Counted from the first letter of the stretch, positions 1 through 7,183 are shown. The stretch is 64,000 nucleotides of DNA from an uncultured bacterium (GCA_905215805.1 CAJMRL010000012.1:1-64000); one strand, 5' to 3'. The notes: generated by a model from the letters alone, not told the origin. Translations and numbers: made by a program.

Positions 1-241
1 ATAATCGAAATAGAAAAATATTATGATTGGGAATCAATTTTTAGAGGTTCCCTTAAATAAATTATCCATCTTTTTTCCCTTTCACAAATTATCCTTTGAA
101 CTTACTTCGCCGCAGCTCTTTTATTGCGGCGTACACCATGAGCGGTATTTTTAATCTTTCCCCGGGATAAATATATCATAACCCAGTATCCTTAAATATA
201 CCTTAAAGTTCAGCTGCAAAAAAATTTATTTTTTAAAAATC
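1..241. other. AT-rich start of window without a gene
   Basis: I see no convincing coding region here. The only structure is a short inverted repeat at about 110-136 (CGCCGCA ... TGCGGCG) without a clear T-run on either side. It lies where the receiver-domain half of the adjacent response regulator should be, so it probably contains the deletion or replacement junction. Confidence 0.5.
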
Positions 242-541
242 TTGGCTGAATTTAAGACATTTTTAATAAAAGTATGTTATAATATATTATATAAAAAATT
301 ATTGTTAATTGCAATAGGAAATTACGGTCAAATTGAAATTTTTTTTAAAAGGAGGAAACAGGAGGTCATATCTTCAAAGGAGCAGATAATAGAAAAGCTT
401 TGGGGCTTCGATTCGGAGGCGGAGGCAAACCATGTTGAGGTATATGTTTCATTTTTGCGCAAAAAGCTTAAGTTTATACATTCGTGCATGTCTATAACGG
501 CAGTCCGCGGAGTGGGATATATTTTGAGAAAGGATCAATGA
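242..541 (+). pseudogene. Response regulator remnant: OmpR/PhoB winged-helix C-terminus without receiver domain
   Basis: From about position 332 to the stop the translation matches the C-terminal half of an OmpR-type DNA-binding domain: a SSKEQIIEKLWG segment, then EANHVEVYVSFLRKKL and a final VRGVGYILRK hairpin wing. The phosphoacceptor receiver domain (about 120 residues) and the first part of the winged helix are absent, and the preceding codons 242-331 resemble no protein. The possible TTG start at 242 has no ribosome site. The stop codon overlaps the start of the next gene (ATGA at 538), exactly the coupling expected of an intact regulator-kinase operon. I read it as a 5'-deleted gene; a functional short DNA-binding protein cannot be excluded. 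Confidence 0.75.
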
Positions 542-1908
542 TGTTCAAACGGCTCAGAAATAAAATACTTATAACCAATATGCTTATAATATCGGCAATG
601 CTTGCGGTAAGCTTTTCGGTTATCTATCTGATCACTATGCAGAATACCGCAAGGGATATAAATGACCGCCTTTTTCAGTCGATAAGACAGGTATACGAGG
701 GTCAGATCATGCGCCCTCATGACGGACGCTCCGGGCACGTGAGCCGTCCCGATACCGACGCTCAGGATATACAAAATGATATGCAGCGGGAAATGCCCGA
801 TGCGAGTGCTTTACCGGAGAATTTGCCCGTACCGAGCGGAAGTCCGCAAATTTTCTCCGACCCGGACAACATTCCGCGCGAAATGGCGGCGCGCTTTGAG
901 GTCGTAACAGATAAAGACGGAAACGTTATCAGGGTAAACTCCCCGTTTGAGGTCACAGATGAATCATATAAGGAAGAGATCCCCGATATTATCAGCTCTG
1001 ATGATCCCTTCGGATTTATACAGTATTCCGGCGGGATATGGTCGTACTTATTTATACCCTCGGAGGACGGATATATCTTTGCCTTTGGCGATACGACCGC
1101 CGAGCAGACGATGCTCAGGCAGCTTATAGTAATACTTCTTCTGGTAGGCTTGGCTGCCCTGTGTATAATCTTCTTTATCAGCCTTGTGACCGCTAACCGC
1201 TCCATACGGCCTGTAGAGGAATCCTATAACAAACAGAAGCAGTTTGTCGCCGATGCTTCCCATGAGCTGAAAACTCCGCTTACGACAATAAACACAAATG
1301 CCGATGTACTCTTGAGCCACGGAGAATCGACTATAAACGAAGAACGCAAATGGCTTGAATATATAAAAAGCGAAACGCTGCGAATGACGAAGCTTACCGA
1401 TGACCTGCTGTGTCTTGCACGCCTTGACCACGGTACTAACGAGGACGAAAAGCCGTGCGCTTCATGGTCTGAAGCTGCTGAAAATATTATACTTACCATG
1501 GAAGCGGTCATATTTGAAAAGAATATAAATTTCACCTATGATATAGAGCCCGGGATAAATGCGGCGGCGTCTTCCGCTCAGCTAAAGCAGCTTGTGATGA
1601 TACTGCTTGACAATGCCGTGAAATATACTAATTCCGGCGGTGAGATCAATATGACGCTCAAGCGTTCAAAAAATTCCTGCGCTGTTATGACGGTCAGAAA
1701 TACAGGCGAGGGCATAGCTCCGGAGGATATGGGGCATATTTTCGAGCGCTTTTACAGAGCCGATAAATCCCGGTCAAGAGACAGCGGAGGATATGGATTA
1801 GGACTTGCAATAGCAAAGGCCGCCGCCGAATATGCTGGAGGAGAGATAGGCGTAAAGAGCAAAGCCGGAGAATGGACGGAATTTTTTGTGAAACTCCCTG
1901 AGAAATAG
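538..1908 (+). CDS. Two-component sensor histidine kinase
   Basis: A 456-residue membrane kinase. It has a transmembrane segment at about 10-33, an extracytoplasmic sensor region at about 34-190 with a Pro/Asp-rich stretch, and a second membrane segment at about 193-217. The phosphoacceptor His is near residue 242 (SHELKTPLTT), the N box near 358 (DNAVKY) and the glycine box near 418-423 (GYGLGL). The start is ATG 538, whose last bases overlap the stop of the regulator remnant upstream; the reading frame extends further upstream but only through that regulator. All catalytic boxes are present, so the kinase looks intact while its cognate regulator is broken. The signal sensed is unknown. Confidence 0.9.
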   Translation: MMFKRLRNKILITNMLIISAMLAVSFSVIYLITMQNTARDINDRLFQSIRQVYEGQIMRPHDGRSGHVSRPDTDAQDIQNDMQREMPDASALPENLPVPSGSPQIFSDPDNIPREMAARFEVVTDKDGNVIRVNSPFEVTDESYKEEIPDIISSDDPFGFIQYSGGIWSYLFIPSEDGYIFAFGDTTAEQTMLRQLIVILLLVGLAALCIIFFISLVTANRSIRPVEESYNKQKQFVADASHELKTPLTTINTNADVLLSHGESTINEERKWLEYIKSETLRMTKLTDDLLCLARLDHGTNEDEKPCASWSEAAENIILTMEAVIFEKNINFTYDIEPGINAAASSAQLKQLVMILLDNAVKYTNSGGEINMTLKRSKNSCAVMTVRNTGEGIAPEDMGHIFERFYRADKSRSRDSGGYGLGLAIAKAAAEYAGGEIGVKSKAGEWTEFFVKLPEK

Positions 1909-1923
1909 GCGTGGGATAAGCTA

Positions 1924-1952
1924 TTGACTTAAGATGAAAATTATGGTAATAT
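1924..1952 (+). promoter_or_regulatory. Promoter of the BlaI-type gene
   Basis: TTGACT (1924-1929), 17-nt spacer, TAATAT (1947-1952). It lies directly after the kinase stop and gives the repressor gene its own transcription start. Confidence 0.55.
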
Positions 1953-1983
1953 AAGATAAAATATCTGTGCGGAGGTTATTGCT

Positions 1984-2334
1984 TTGATAATTTATGATTC
2001 CGAACGAAAAATTATGGAGATACTTTGGGAGCATGGCTGCCTTAAGGCGGCTGAAATTGCGAAACTGATGAATGATTCTGTCGGCTGGAACCGTAATACT
2101 ACATATACGGTCCTCAAAAAATGTATAGAAAAGAAATATGTTAAACGCTCGGAGCCGGGATATATATGCTCGGCTGTTGTTTCAAAAAAAGATGTTCAGC
2201 TCTCTGAGCTTGACGAGGTGCTCGAAAAATCCTTCGGCGGCTCTGTAACTAAGCTCTTTTCTGCGCTGATAACAATCAGTCCGCCGTCTAAATTTGAAGT
2301 TAAAAAGATTAAAAAAATGCTTAAGGATAAATAA
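1984..2334 (+). CDS. BlaI/MecI/CopY-family transcriptional repressor
   Basis: A 116-residue winged-helix protein of the penicillinase-repressor family. The N-terminus shows the family pattern (ERKIMEILWEHG, then an AAEIAKLM recognition segment and NTTYTVLKKCIEKKYV). The start is TTG 1984 because a GGAGG lies 8 nt upstream and no ATG is available. In the family the protein is a dimer whose C-terminal half is cleaved after signalling by a BlaR1-type membrane protease. No BlaR1 and no beta-lactamase lie in this window, so the target and inducer are unknown and a resistance role should not be assumed. The 3' end of the gene is partly duplicated at 2913-2985. Confidence 0.85.
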   Translation: MIIYDSERKIMEILWEHGCLKAAEIAKLMNDSVGWNRNTTYTVLKKCIEKKYVKRSEPGYICSAVVSKKDVQLSELDEVLEKSFGGSVTKLFSALITISPPSKFEVKKIKKMLKDK

Positions 2335-2369
2335 AAATACAGCGCGCAAAGCATAAAGCTCTGCGCGCT
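2333..2369. repeat. 37-bp direct repeat with hairpin, copy 1
   Basis: The 37 bases recur exactly at 2881-2917. They contain an inverted repeat (AGCGCGCA ... TGCGCGCT). Read on the minus strand the hairpin is followed by GTATTTTT, so it could terminate the broken Rpn gene that ends at 2384. The two copies flank that gene and its promoter. Confidence 0.8.
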
Positions 2370-2383
2370 TAGAACCATTAGGC

Positions 2384-2797
2384 TCATTTTTCATTATTTT
2401 TAAAATACTGCGAATATTTTATTTTTTCTTCCTCACTAAGACCGGCTGCCGACAATGCTTGCTCAAGCGACCAGTTCATATTGTTTATAAGGTTAGCAAG
2501 AATTTCAATTTTACCTTTTTCTATGCCTTTTTCTATGCCTTTTTCTATACCTTTTTCTATGCCTTTTTCTATGCCTCTGTTGAAGCCTTCTTCAAGAATA
2601 CCAACGCTTACATTGCACATAACGGACACCTCGCTTTCCAATTCCTTGGTCATCTCTATTTCAAAATCATTCTCAAGAATATTCTTTTTTTCCTCTGTTT
2701 TTATATCCGGCGACATCAGCGTATTCAATAAATTAATTGCGCTGCAGCTGTTTTCATCATCTGCCTTACCCAAGCAAAACATTATTACTGACATCAA
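2384..2797 (-). pseudogene. Rpn-family nuclease, C-terminal half only (internal deletion)
   Basis: The 137 residues align with the last ~126 residues of the full-length Rpn protein at 5533-6513 (both continue through a CLG..DEN segment, EEKK, then ESEVSVMCN). The nuclease core that precedes this in the intact copies is gone. Upstream, an Rpn-type promoter (2818-2846) joins directly onto codons for NYDLM, so a deletion removed the ribosome site and roughly the first 196 codons. Just after MCN there are five tandem 12-bp repeats encoding a GIEKG-type run. With no Shine-Dalgarno before the first ATG it is most likely a pseudogene. A short C-terminal product is possible and would resemble the intragenic inhibitor reported for E. 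coli Rpn proteins. Confidence 0.75.
2514..2573. repeat. Five tandem 12-bp repeats inside the Rpn remnant
   Basis: The unit on the plus strand is CCTTTTTCTATG (one copy ends in A). On the coding strand it adds IEKG residues in frame. The repeat number differs in the other two Rpn genes of the window, as expected for slippage. Confidence 0.9.
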
Positions 2798-2817
2798 ATC
2801 ATAATTTCTACGATTTT

Positions 2818-2846
2818 ATTTTATCATAATACAATAATAAAATCAA
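2818..2846 (-). promoter_or_regulatory. Rpn-type promoter retained upstream of the deleted copy
   Basis: On the minus strand: TTGATT (2841-2846), 17-nt spacer, TAAAAT (2818-2823). The stretch ATGATAAAATA around the -10 box also occurs before the two full-length Rpn genes, which shows that the deletion start lies just after this promoter. Confidence 0.6.
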
Positions 2847-2880
2847 GCAAAATTTAAAATGAATACAGCTTTTATAATAC

Positions 2881-2917
2881 AAAAATACAGCGCGCAAAGC
2901 ATAAAGCTCTGCGCGCT
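2881..2917. repeat. 37-bp direct repeat with hairpin, copy 2
   Basis: Exact repeat of 2333-2369, here followed (not preceded) by a copy of the BlaI gene 3' end. Confidence 0.8.
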
Positions 2918-2985
2918 GATTATGTTCAATCCGCCGTCTAAGTCTACAATAAAAAATCAAAAAAAATGCTTAAGGAAAAATGAGA
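2913..2985 (+). pseudogene. Degenerate duplicate of the BlaI gene 3' end
   Basis: About 70 bases match the last part of the BlaI-type gene (from its GCTGAT...CCGCCGTCTAA segment to AAAATGCTTAAGG) with several substitutions and small gaps. Only the tail is present, so this is the scar of a tandem duplication and not a gene. Confidence 0.7.
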
Positions 2986-3134
2986 AGAACAAGACGGCGG
3001 AATATGAGCATGCTTCACGCGGCGGCGCATTTACTGTTGTTTACTTGTAAAAACACCGCGGCGTTAACCATATTATGAATTTAAATGGTGGGTATTTATG
3101 AAACCGATATTTCGGTAACTTGCGTATACGCTAA

Positions 3135-3317
3135 TTACTGTAATTTGCTTTGAAGATCCGCAAAGCTCATGGACGTAACGCCTCCATTTATGTTTTCGTC
3201 ACTCTCCATATAACTTTGAAGCGAAGTCGGTTTTGTACCGCCGCCGCTTGCGGTTATCAGATTTTCAGTATTAAATATGCTTATTTTTATTTCAGGGTTC
3301 AAAAAATTCTTTTTCAT
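3135..3317 (-). CDS. 60-residue peptide of unknown function with an ENLITASGGG motif
   Basis: This small gene has a strong ribosome site (AAGGAGG, 8 nt before ATG) and starts 14 nt after the stop of the secreted protein gene, so the two are almost certainly co-transcribed. The product has no signal peptide and no membrane segment. It begins with a basic stretch (MKKNFLNPEIKI), then FNTENLITASGGG, then a Ser/Gly/Asp-rich tail. From memory, small proteins with a similar N-PEI ... F-TE--ITTSGG layout are frequent, uncharacterised products in gut Clostridia. The GG could be a leader-peptide cleavage site, but no peptidase, transporter or modifying enzyme lies nearby, so the function is open. Confidence 0.7.
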   Translation of the reverse strand: MKKNFLNPEIKISIFNTENLITASGGGTKPTSLQSYMESDENINGGVTSMSFADLQSKLQ

Positions 3318-3331
3318 TGCCGCTTACCTCC

Positions 3332-4303
3332 TTATTCTACAGTTGCCATTTCTGCACCGAAGCTGTAGCCTTCAAGGCTGTTGTCTCCAATGTCGGTTAT
3401 TACAAGACCAACAACATAGTCTGCGCCGCCTGACATAATTGTCTGTTCTGCCTTTTGAGCGATTGCGATCTCTGTCCATGCTGCATCTTTTGACGGTTTA
3501 GCATACCATTTAACGGCATTGCCGTTTCCATTAAGAGTTACTGTATATCCCTTGTCCTCTCCCTCGTACTCTTTAGGAGTATATTCTGTAGCTTCTTTGG
3601 GAGTAACCTCCGGTGTCGGCGGCTCTTCCGGCTCTGTATAAGATGTGTTAAGAACAGCTCTGAAGTTTGTGAGAGTCGGAGCTGCTTCTGGATCTTTATT
3701 GTTGCGTGACTCAGTATTAAATATAAGCTCATTCAAGCTGCTGCCAGCTACAGGGTCAGTATTTTTGCCATATGTTAAATCAGAACCGCGGAATGTCACG
3801 GTTGGAGTTACTGCTGCTACAGTACCTCCTGCATTTAGCTCAATGATATATTCTACTTCAGCAGTTGAATTTTCGTTATCAAACGCTACATTAAAATGAC
3901 ATGCGTTGACGTCTTTCGGATTAAATCCGCTATTTTTGCCAAGGATTCCTACTATATTTCCGTTGCCTCTTTTTATAGTAGAACTCATCACAGCATTAGT
4001 ATAAAACTGATGCCCAATAAATTTCAATCCTGCTCTATACCTTGAAGCACTATTTGCATTAATATTATACGTAACTGTAACCGTATCGCCCTTCTGTGCA
4101 TTTTTAAGTGCGTCTTGTCCTGCCTGAGTTAATGTGTATGTATCATTTGAAGCAGACGTATACGTATAGCTATTCAGTGCATCTCCATCCTTTTCATACG
4201 ACAGCGTTACTTCCTGAGCGCTTGCTGTAACAGCGAAAGCAGACAGCATTCCGGCGGCTATCGTCATACCTGCCAAAGCAGACACAAACTTTTTTGTTTT
4301 CAT
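3332..4303 (-). CDS. Secreted protein of unknown function
   Basis: A 323-residue protein. The start is ATG 4303, preceded by AGAGAGG at suitable distance; upstream in-frame codons run through a structured leader and are not coding. Residues 1-29 are a signal peptide (basic MKTKK, hydrophobic core, AxA cleavage site). The mature part is Thr/Asn/Ser-rich and probably beta-rich, with two unequal halves separated by a Pro/Glu-rich linker (EPEEPPTPEVTPKEATEY) at about residue 230. I do not recognise a family. It lacks an LPxTG, SLH or lipobox, so how it stays at the surface is unclear. The divergent AraC gene is a plausible regulator, and the 60-residue peptide gene follows in the same transcript. 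Confidence 0.75.
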   Translation of the reverse strand: MKTKKFVSALAGMTIAAGMLSAFAVTASAQEVTLSYEKDGDALNSYTYTSASNDTYTLTQAGQDALKNAQKGDTVTVTYNINANSASRYRAGLKFIGHQFYTNAVMSSTIKRGNGNIVGILGKNSGFNPKDVNACHFNVAFDNENSTAEVEYIIELNAGGTVAAVTPTVTFRGSDLTYGKNTDPVAGSSLNELIFNTESRNNKDPEAAPTLTNFRAVLNTSYTEPEEPPTPEVTPKEATEYTPKEYEGEDKGYTVTLNGNGNAVKWYAKPSKDAAWTEIAIAQKAEQTIMSGGADYVVGLVITDIGDNSLEGYSFGAEMATVE

Positions 4304-4330
4304 ATAAAACCTCTCTTTCCGGCAATGCGC

Positions 4331-4403
4331 GTGCGTATATGCAATATACGCACGGAGGGGAATTCCCCTCCGCATTCCCAATTCCGGCATTTGCGCGTGC
4401 CGG
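4331..4403 (-). promoter_or_regulatory. Three consecutive hairpins in the leader of the secreted protein gene
   Basis: Between the likely promoter and the ribosome site lie three perfect inverted repeats: 4384-4403 (CCGGCA ... TGCCGG), 4353-4372 (CGGAGGGGAATTCCCCTCCG) and 4331-4353 (GTGCGTATAT, 3-nt loop, ATATACGCAC). None has a T-run, so they are not ordinary terminators. A CCGGCA(A/T)TGCGCGTGC-like block and an AAAACCTCTCT block both occur twice (4305-4335 and 4384-4430), which points to a local duplication in the leader. Confidence 0.7.
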
Positions 4404-4479
4404 GAGCGCGTATTTTTAAAAAACCTCTCTCTGCACCAAATACAGTGCATTGTCCCCTCGATGAATGTCAATTCATGAA

Positions 4480-4488
4480 ATTATTATA
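4480..4488 (-). promoter_or_regulatory. Possible extended -10 promoter of the secreted protein gene
   Basis: TGGTATAAT on the minus strand is an extended -10 box; no good -35 box is visible, as is common for extended -10 or activator-dependent promoters. A transcript from here would carry a leader of about 170 nt including the three hairpins. Confidence 0.4.
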
Positions 4489-4563
4489 CCACCTTTATGA
4501 AAAAATTTCTTGCATTATCTAATCATATTTTTGTACTATCTGCTTATATTTGATCAAAAACAC

Positions 4564-4593
4564 TTGCGTATAATTAGATATATATGCTATAAT
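4564..4593 (+). promoter_or_regulatory. Promoter of the AraC-type gene
   Basis: TTGCGT (4564-4569), 18-nt spacer, TATAAT (4588-4593). It lies back to back with the promoter of the secreted protein gene in the shared region 4304-4622, an arrangement that allows one regulator to control both. Confidence 0.55.
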
Positions 4594-4622
4594 AATATCA
4601 GTTCATTGTCGGAGGAATATTA

Positions 4623-5462
4623 ATGGATATCAAATTTTCGGAGTATCCGTATGGAATGCGGGTACGTATATCGGACATGCGGTGGGATTATAAAATGTTA
4701 AACTGCCATCTGCATGACTGGTATGAAATATTTATGGTTACGGACGGTATGTGCAAGTTTTCAGTAAGAAATAATATATATGAGCTGAGGGCGGGAGATG
4801 TGGTCATACTTCCTCCGGATATGCCCCACTATCCGATGAGCGGTGAATATACCAGAATCGATATAGAAATAACGCCGGAATACATTAACACATTCTTTAC
4901 AGCCGAAGCTCAGAATATACTCTTAAAATGCTTTGATAAAGAACTTCTCCACTTTTCAAGCAGTAAAACAAGCATTTTTAAGGAATACTGCCGTGAAATA
5001 AGCTCAAAAGGTCAGGATGACGATACTTTATTTGTATTCATAGGACTTCTCCTCCGTATGTTGTGCAAAGAAAGCGCCTCTTTTTCAAAAAATAACTCCC
5101 CCTATATCCATTCTATATACAACTCCGACAATGCAAAATTAAGAAGCGTCATAGATTATATAGAGGAAAACTACAAGGATATACGTTCTCTTGACGAAAC
5201 GGCGCGTGCATGCTACATATCCAAAAGCCATATGTGCAGAATGTTCAGGCGTGAGCTTGGCGTATCGGTAGTGGATTATGTAAACAGCGTTAAGCTGAGA
5301 CACGCATGTGATAAGCTTGCAAATACGTCTATGTCTATAGTTGATATAGCGGTTGAATGCGGGTTTAATTCATCGCAGTATTTCAGCAGGATTTTTAAGA
5401 CGTTCTCGGGCTGCACACCTCAACAGTACAGAAAAAGAACTAAAGGAAAAACGAATACATAA
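4623..5462 (+). CDS. AraC-family transcriptional regulator with cupin N-domain
   Basis: A 279-residue regulator. Residues ~20-75 form an AraC-type cupin (HLHDWYEIFMV, then GDVVILPPDMPHYP). Residues ~175-275 hold two helix-turn-helix units (SLDETARACYISKSHMCRMF and SIVDIAVECGFNSSQYFSR) ending in the usual TPQQYRK. The start ATG 4623 follows GGAGG. Such cupin regulators usually sense a small sugar or metabolite and activate neighbouring genes. The divergent secreted protein gene is the obvious candidate target. It is followed by a strong hairpin shared with the convergent Rpn gene. Confidence 0.9.
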   Translation: MDIKFSEYPYGMRVRISDMRWDYKMLNCHLHDWYEIFMVTDGMCKFSVRNNIYELRAGDVVILPPDMPHYPMSGEYTRIDIEITPEYINTFFTAEAQNILLKCFDKELLHFSSSKTSIFKEYCREISSKGQDDDTLFVFIGLLLRMLCKESASFSKNNSPYIHSIYNSDNAKLRSVIDYIEENYKDIRSLDETARACYISKSHMCRMFRRELGVSVVDYVNSVKLRHACDKLANTSMSIVDIAVECGFNSSQYFSRIFKTFSGCTPQQYRKRTKGKTNT

Positions 5463-5463
5463 A

Positions 5464-5503
5464 ATGGCTGCGGTACAACTGATATTGATTGTACCGCAGC
5501 CAT
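5464..5503. terminator. Bidirectional terminator between AraC and Rpn genes
   Basis: A 15-bp perfect stem (ATGGCTGCGGTACAA and its complement) with a 10-nt loop lies between two convergent genes. The flanks are T-rich on both strands, though without a long T-run. Confidence 0.75.
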
Positions 5504-5532
5504 TATTATAGATTGTTTTATTATTAAATAAA

Positions 5533-6513
5533 TTATACATTTGTATTTGATTGCTTTAACATATCCTCATATTTTTTATATTCACTCTCGGGCACACGCA
5601 GAGCCGCCATTGCCTGCTCCGCTGTCAGCTTCATGCTATCCATTAGGTTGCGGATAGAATTTAGGATTCCCTTTTCCATTCCCTTTTCCATTCCCTTTTC
5701 CATTCCCTTTGCTTCTACACCCTTACTGATATTGCACATAACCGACACCTCCTCGTCTAATTTTTGAGTCATTTTGATATTAAAATCATTTGTTAAAATA
5801 AGTTTTTTTTCCTCCGCAAGCCTGTCAGATGAAAGCAAAACCTCCAACAGCTTTAAAACTCCATCATAATTTTCATCATTTTCTGCACCTAAGCATATCA
5901 TTACTGCTGTCATCAAATCATAATTTTCTGATTTTTCGTGAACATCTCCTACAATACTGTTTTCGGCAATCGAATAGCTTGTAATGCTGTTTTCTCTGTT
6001 TTTAGGCGGATTTACACAAATCCATATTGAATACACTTTCTTTATATTCTCATAATGAAAATTTGTAAATTCTGTTCCGTACTGAGCCGAAACCATTCTG
6101 CTGCAATAATATATTACACGTTTCATTAAAGGATACCCGGGATAAAAATCGTTTTGAGCTTCTATATTTATTATAAGCCGTATATGGTCTCCGGATGCAG
6201 GCGCAACAGACATAAAACGTATATCATATGTGACTGTGCCCTCGTTAAGAGTTCTATCCTCGTTGGACATACCATTTATTATTTCGCTGTTTGTTTCGTT
6301 AGGATAAACCGCAATTTCTCCTATTTGCGGTTCGCCCTCAATGTACTTTTCTGCAATATCGTTTATATTACAATCACAGTATTCCTTCACGCATGACTTT
6401 AAAATCCATGCAAGTATAATTTTATTCGCAAGCAGGCGCTTGCATGAAGCATCCAATGCCGCTTTTTCTTCCGTATTAGATATATCCTTTGAAAGAATGT
6501 TTTCATGCTCCAC
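5533..6513 (-). CDS. Rpn-family nuclease / putative transposase, full length
   Basis: A 326-residue protein of the PD-(D/E)XK-type Rpn (recombination-promoting nuclease) family. The core VTYDIRF ... INIEAQNDF provides the D and E-x-Q catalytic pattern, followed by YPLMKRVIYYCSRM. The start is GTG 6513: it has AGGGGGG 8 nt upstream and aligns residue for residue with the ATG start of the copy at 33981. The C-terminal third carries a GMEKG repeat encoded by 12-bp tandem repeats, then a predicted helical tail ending in a KYE segment. E. coli members cut DNA, promote RecA-independent recombination and can act in phage defence. In-frame ATGs in the repeat could start a short C-terminal product. 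Confidence 0.85.
   Translation of the reverse strand: MEHENILSKDISNTEEKAALDASCKRLLANKIILAWILKSCVKEYCDCNINDIAEKYIEGEPQIGEIAVYPNETNSEIINGMSNEDRTLNEGTVTYDIRFMSVAPASGDHIRLIINIEAQNDFYPGYPLMKRVIYYCSRMVSAQYGTEFTNFHYENIKKVYSIWICVNPPKNRENSITSYSIAENSIVGDVHEKSENYDLMTAVMICLGAENDENYDGVLKLLEVLLSSDRLAEEKKLILTNDFNIKMTQKLDEEVSVMCNISKGVEAKGMEKGMEKGMEKGILNSIRNLMDSMKLTAEQAMAALRVPESEYKKYEDMLKQSNTNV
5666..5713. repeat. 12-bp tandem repeats inside the Rpn gene
   Basis: Three full and one partial unit of ATTCCCTTTTCC on the plus strand, encoding MEKG repeats on the coding strand. Position in the protein corresponds to that of the repeats at 2514-2573. Confidence 0.9.
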
Positions 6514-6535
6514 GTACTGTACCCCCCTATAATTT

Positions 6536-6564
6536 ATTTTATCATAATCACGGATCGATTTCAA
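6536..6564 (-). promoter_or_regulatory. Promoter of the Rpn gene
   Basis: Minus strand: TTGAAA (6559-6564), 17-nt spacer, TAAAAT (6536-6541). The ATGATAAAATA surroundings are shared with the promoters of the other two Rpn copies. Confidence 0.6.
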
Positions 6565-6670
6565 GACTTTATTATATACAAAATATTATACTGAAATTTA
6601 TACAATAATACATTGATAACCAAAGCCTTGCAGCAACGAAAGACAATGTCCAATTGCCGCAGCCTTGATT

Positions 6671-7108
6671 TTATCCTTGAGTCTCTTCCGGTTTATTATC
6701 GGTATTATTTTTTTTATTTTTTTTCTTCATTCTTATCCTGTCTCCGCTGAGCATAAGGAATCTTCTGGTCGCAAAAAGTACGGCGATCGACACAACGGTT
6801 ATAAAATTCTCCAGCGGAGTAGTGTGCATAACGACAAGCTGCTTTGCAATAGCGAAAGCAAGCACTTCTATTACAGTTTCGGGTGTATGCTTAACAAGCA
6901 TCTTTATAAACTCAACGCCGATAGCAAGCGTCATAGCCTTATCAAGTATCGAGACAAGAATATCATCCTCTTGAAACAATGAGCTGTTCAGCGCCTGCCC
7001 CAGCAGTCTTACACTCAATATAAGCACCGAAACTCCGACAACAAACGCTATTATAAGCTCCAATATATATCCTATTTCAAACATTATATCTTGCAGACGC
7101 TTGCGCAT
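6671..7108 (-). CDS. PsiE-like small membrane protein
   Basis: A 145-residue protein with four hydrophobic segments: about 14-36, 55-72, 84-98 and 104-120, then a Lys/Asn-rich cytoplasmic tail. The order of conserved-looking pieces (a long first helix, AIGVEFIKMLVKHTPETVIEVLAFAIAKQ, then a final helix with ATRR) resembles the phosphate-starvation-inducible PsiE family, whose biochemical role is not known. The start is ATG 7108, 9 nt after GGGAGG; the frame continues upstream but without another ribosome site. It stands alone with its own promoter. Confidence 0.6.
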   Translation of the reverse strand: MRKRLQDIMFEIGYILELIIAFVVGVSVLILSVRLLGQALNSSLFQEDDILVSILDKAMTLAIGVEFIKMLVKHTPETVIEVLAFAIAKQLVVMHTTPLENFITVVSIAVLFATRRFLMLSGDRIRMKKKNKKNNTDNKPEETQG

Positions 7109-7154
7109 AGATCCATCCTCCCATTCATACCGGTCACTTGTATATTCAAGCATT

Positions 7155-7183
7155 ATTATAACATTTTTCGACAAAAAAGTAAA
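7155..7183 (-). promoter_or_regulatory. Promoter of the PsiE-like gene
   Basis: Minus strand: TTTACT (7178-7183), 17-nt spacer, TATAAT (7155-7160). Confidence 0.5.

Noticed and set aside
1984..2334. Calling the BlaI-type gene a beta-lactam resistance regulator
   Set aside because: There is no BlaR1-type sensor and no beta-lactamase or mecA-like gene nearby; the family controls many unrelated genes.
2459..2804. Two plus-strand open frames across the 12-bp repeats
   Set aside because: They are created by the repeat on the strand opposite the Rpn gene and have no ribosome site or recognisable product.
4304..4471. Upstream extension of the secreted protein gene to a start near 4471
   Set aside because: The added residues would be encoded by three perfect hairpins and would place the signal peptide in the interior of the protein.
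5464..5503. Transposon end
   Set aside because: The 15-bp stem lies between convergent genes, occurs once in the window and is explained as a bidirectional terminator.
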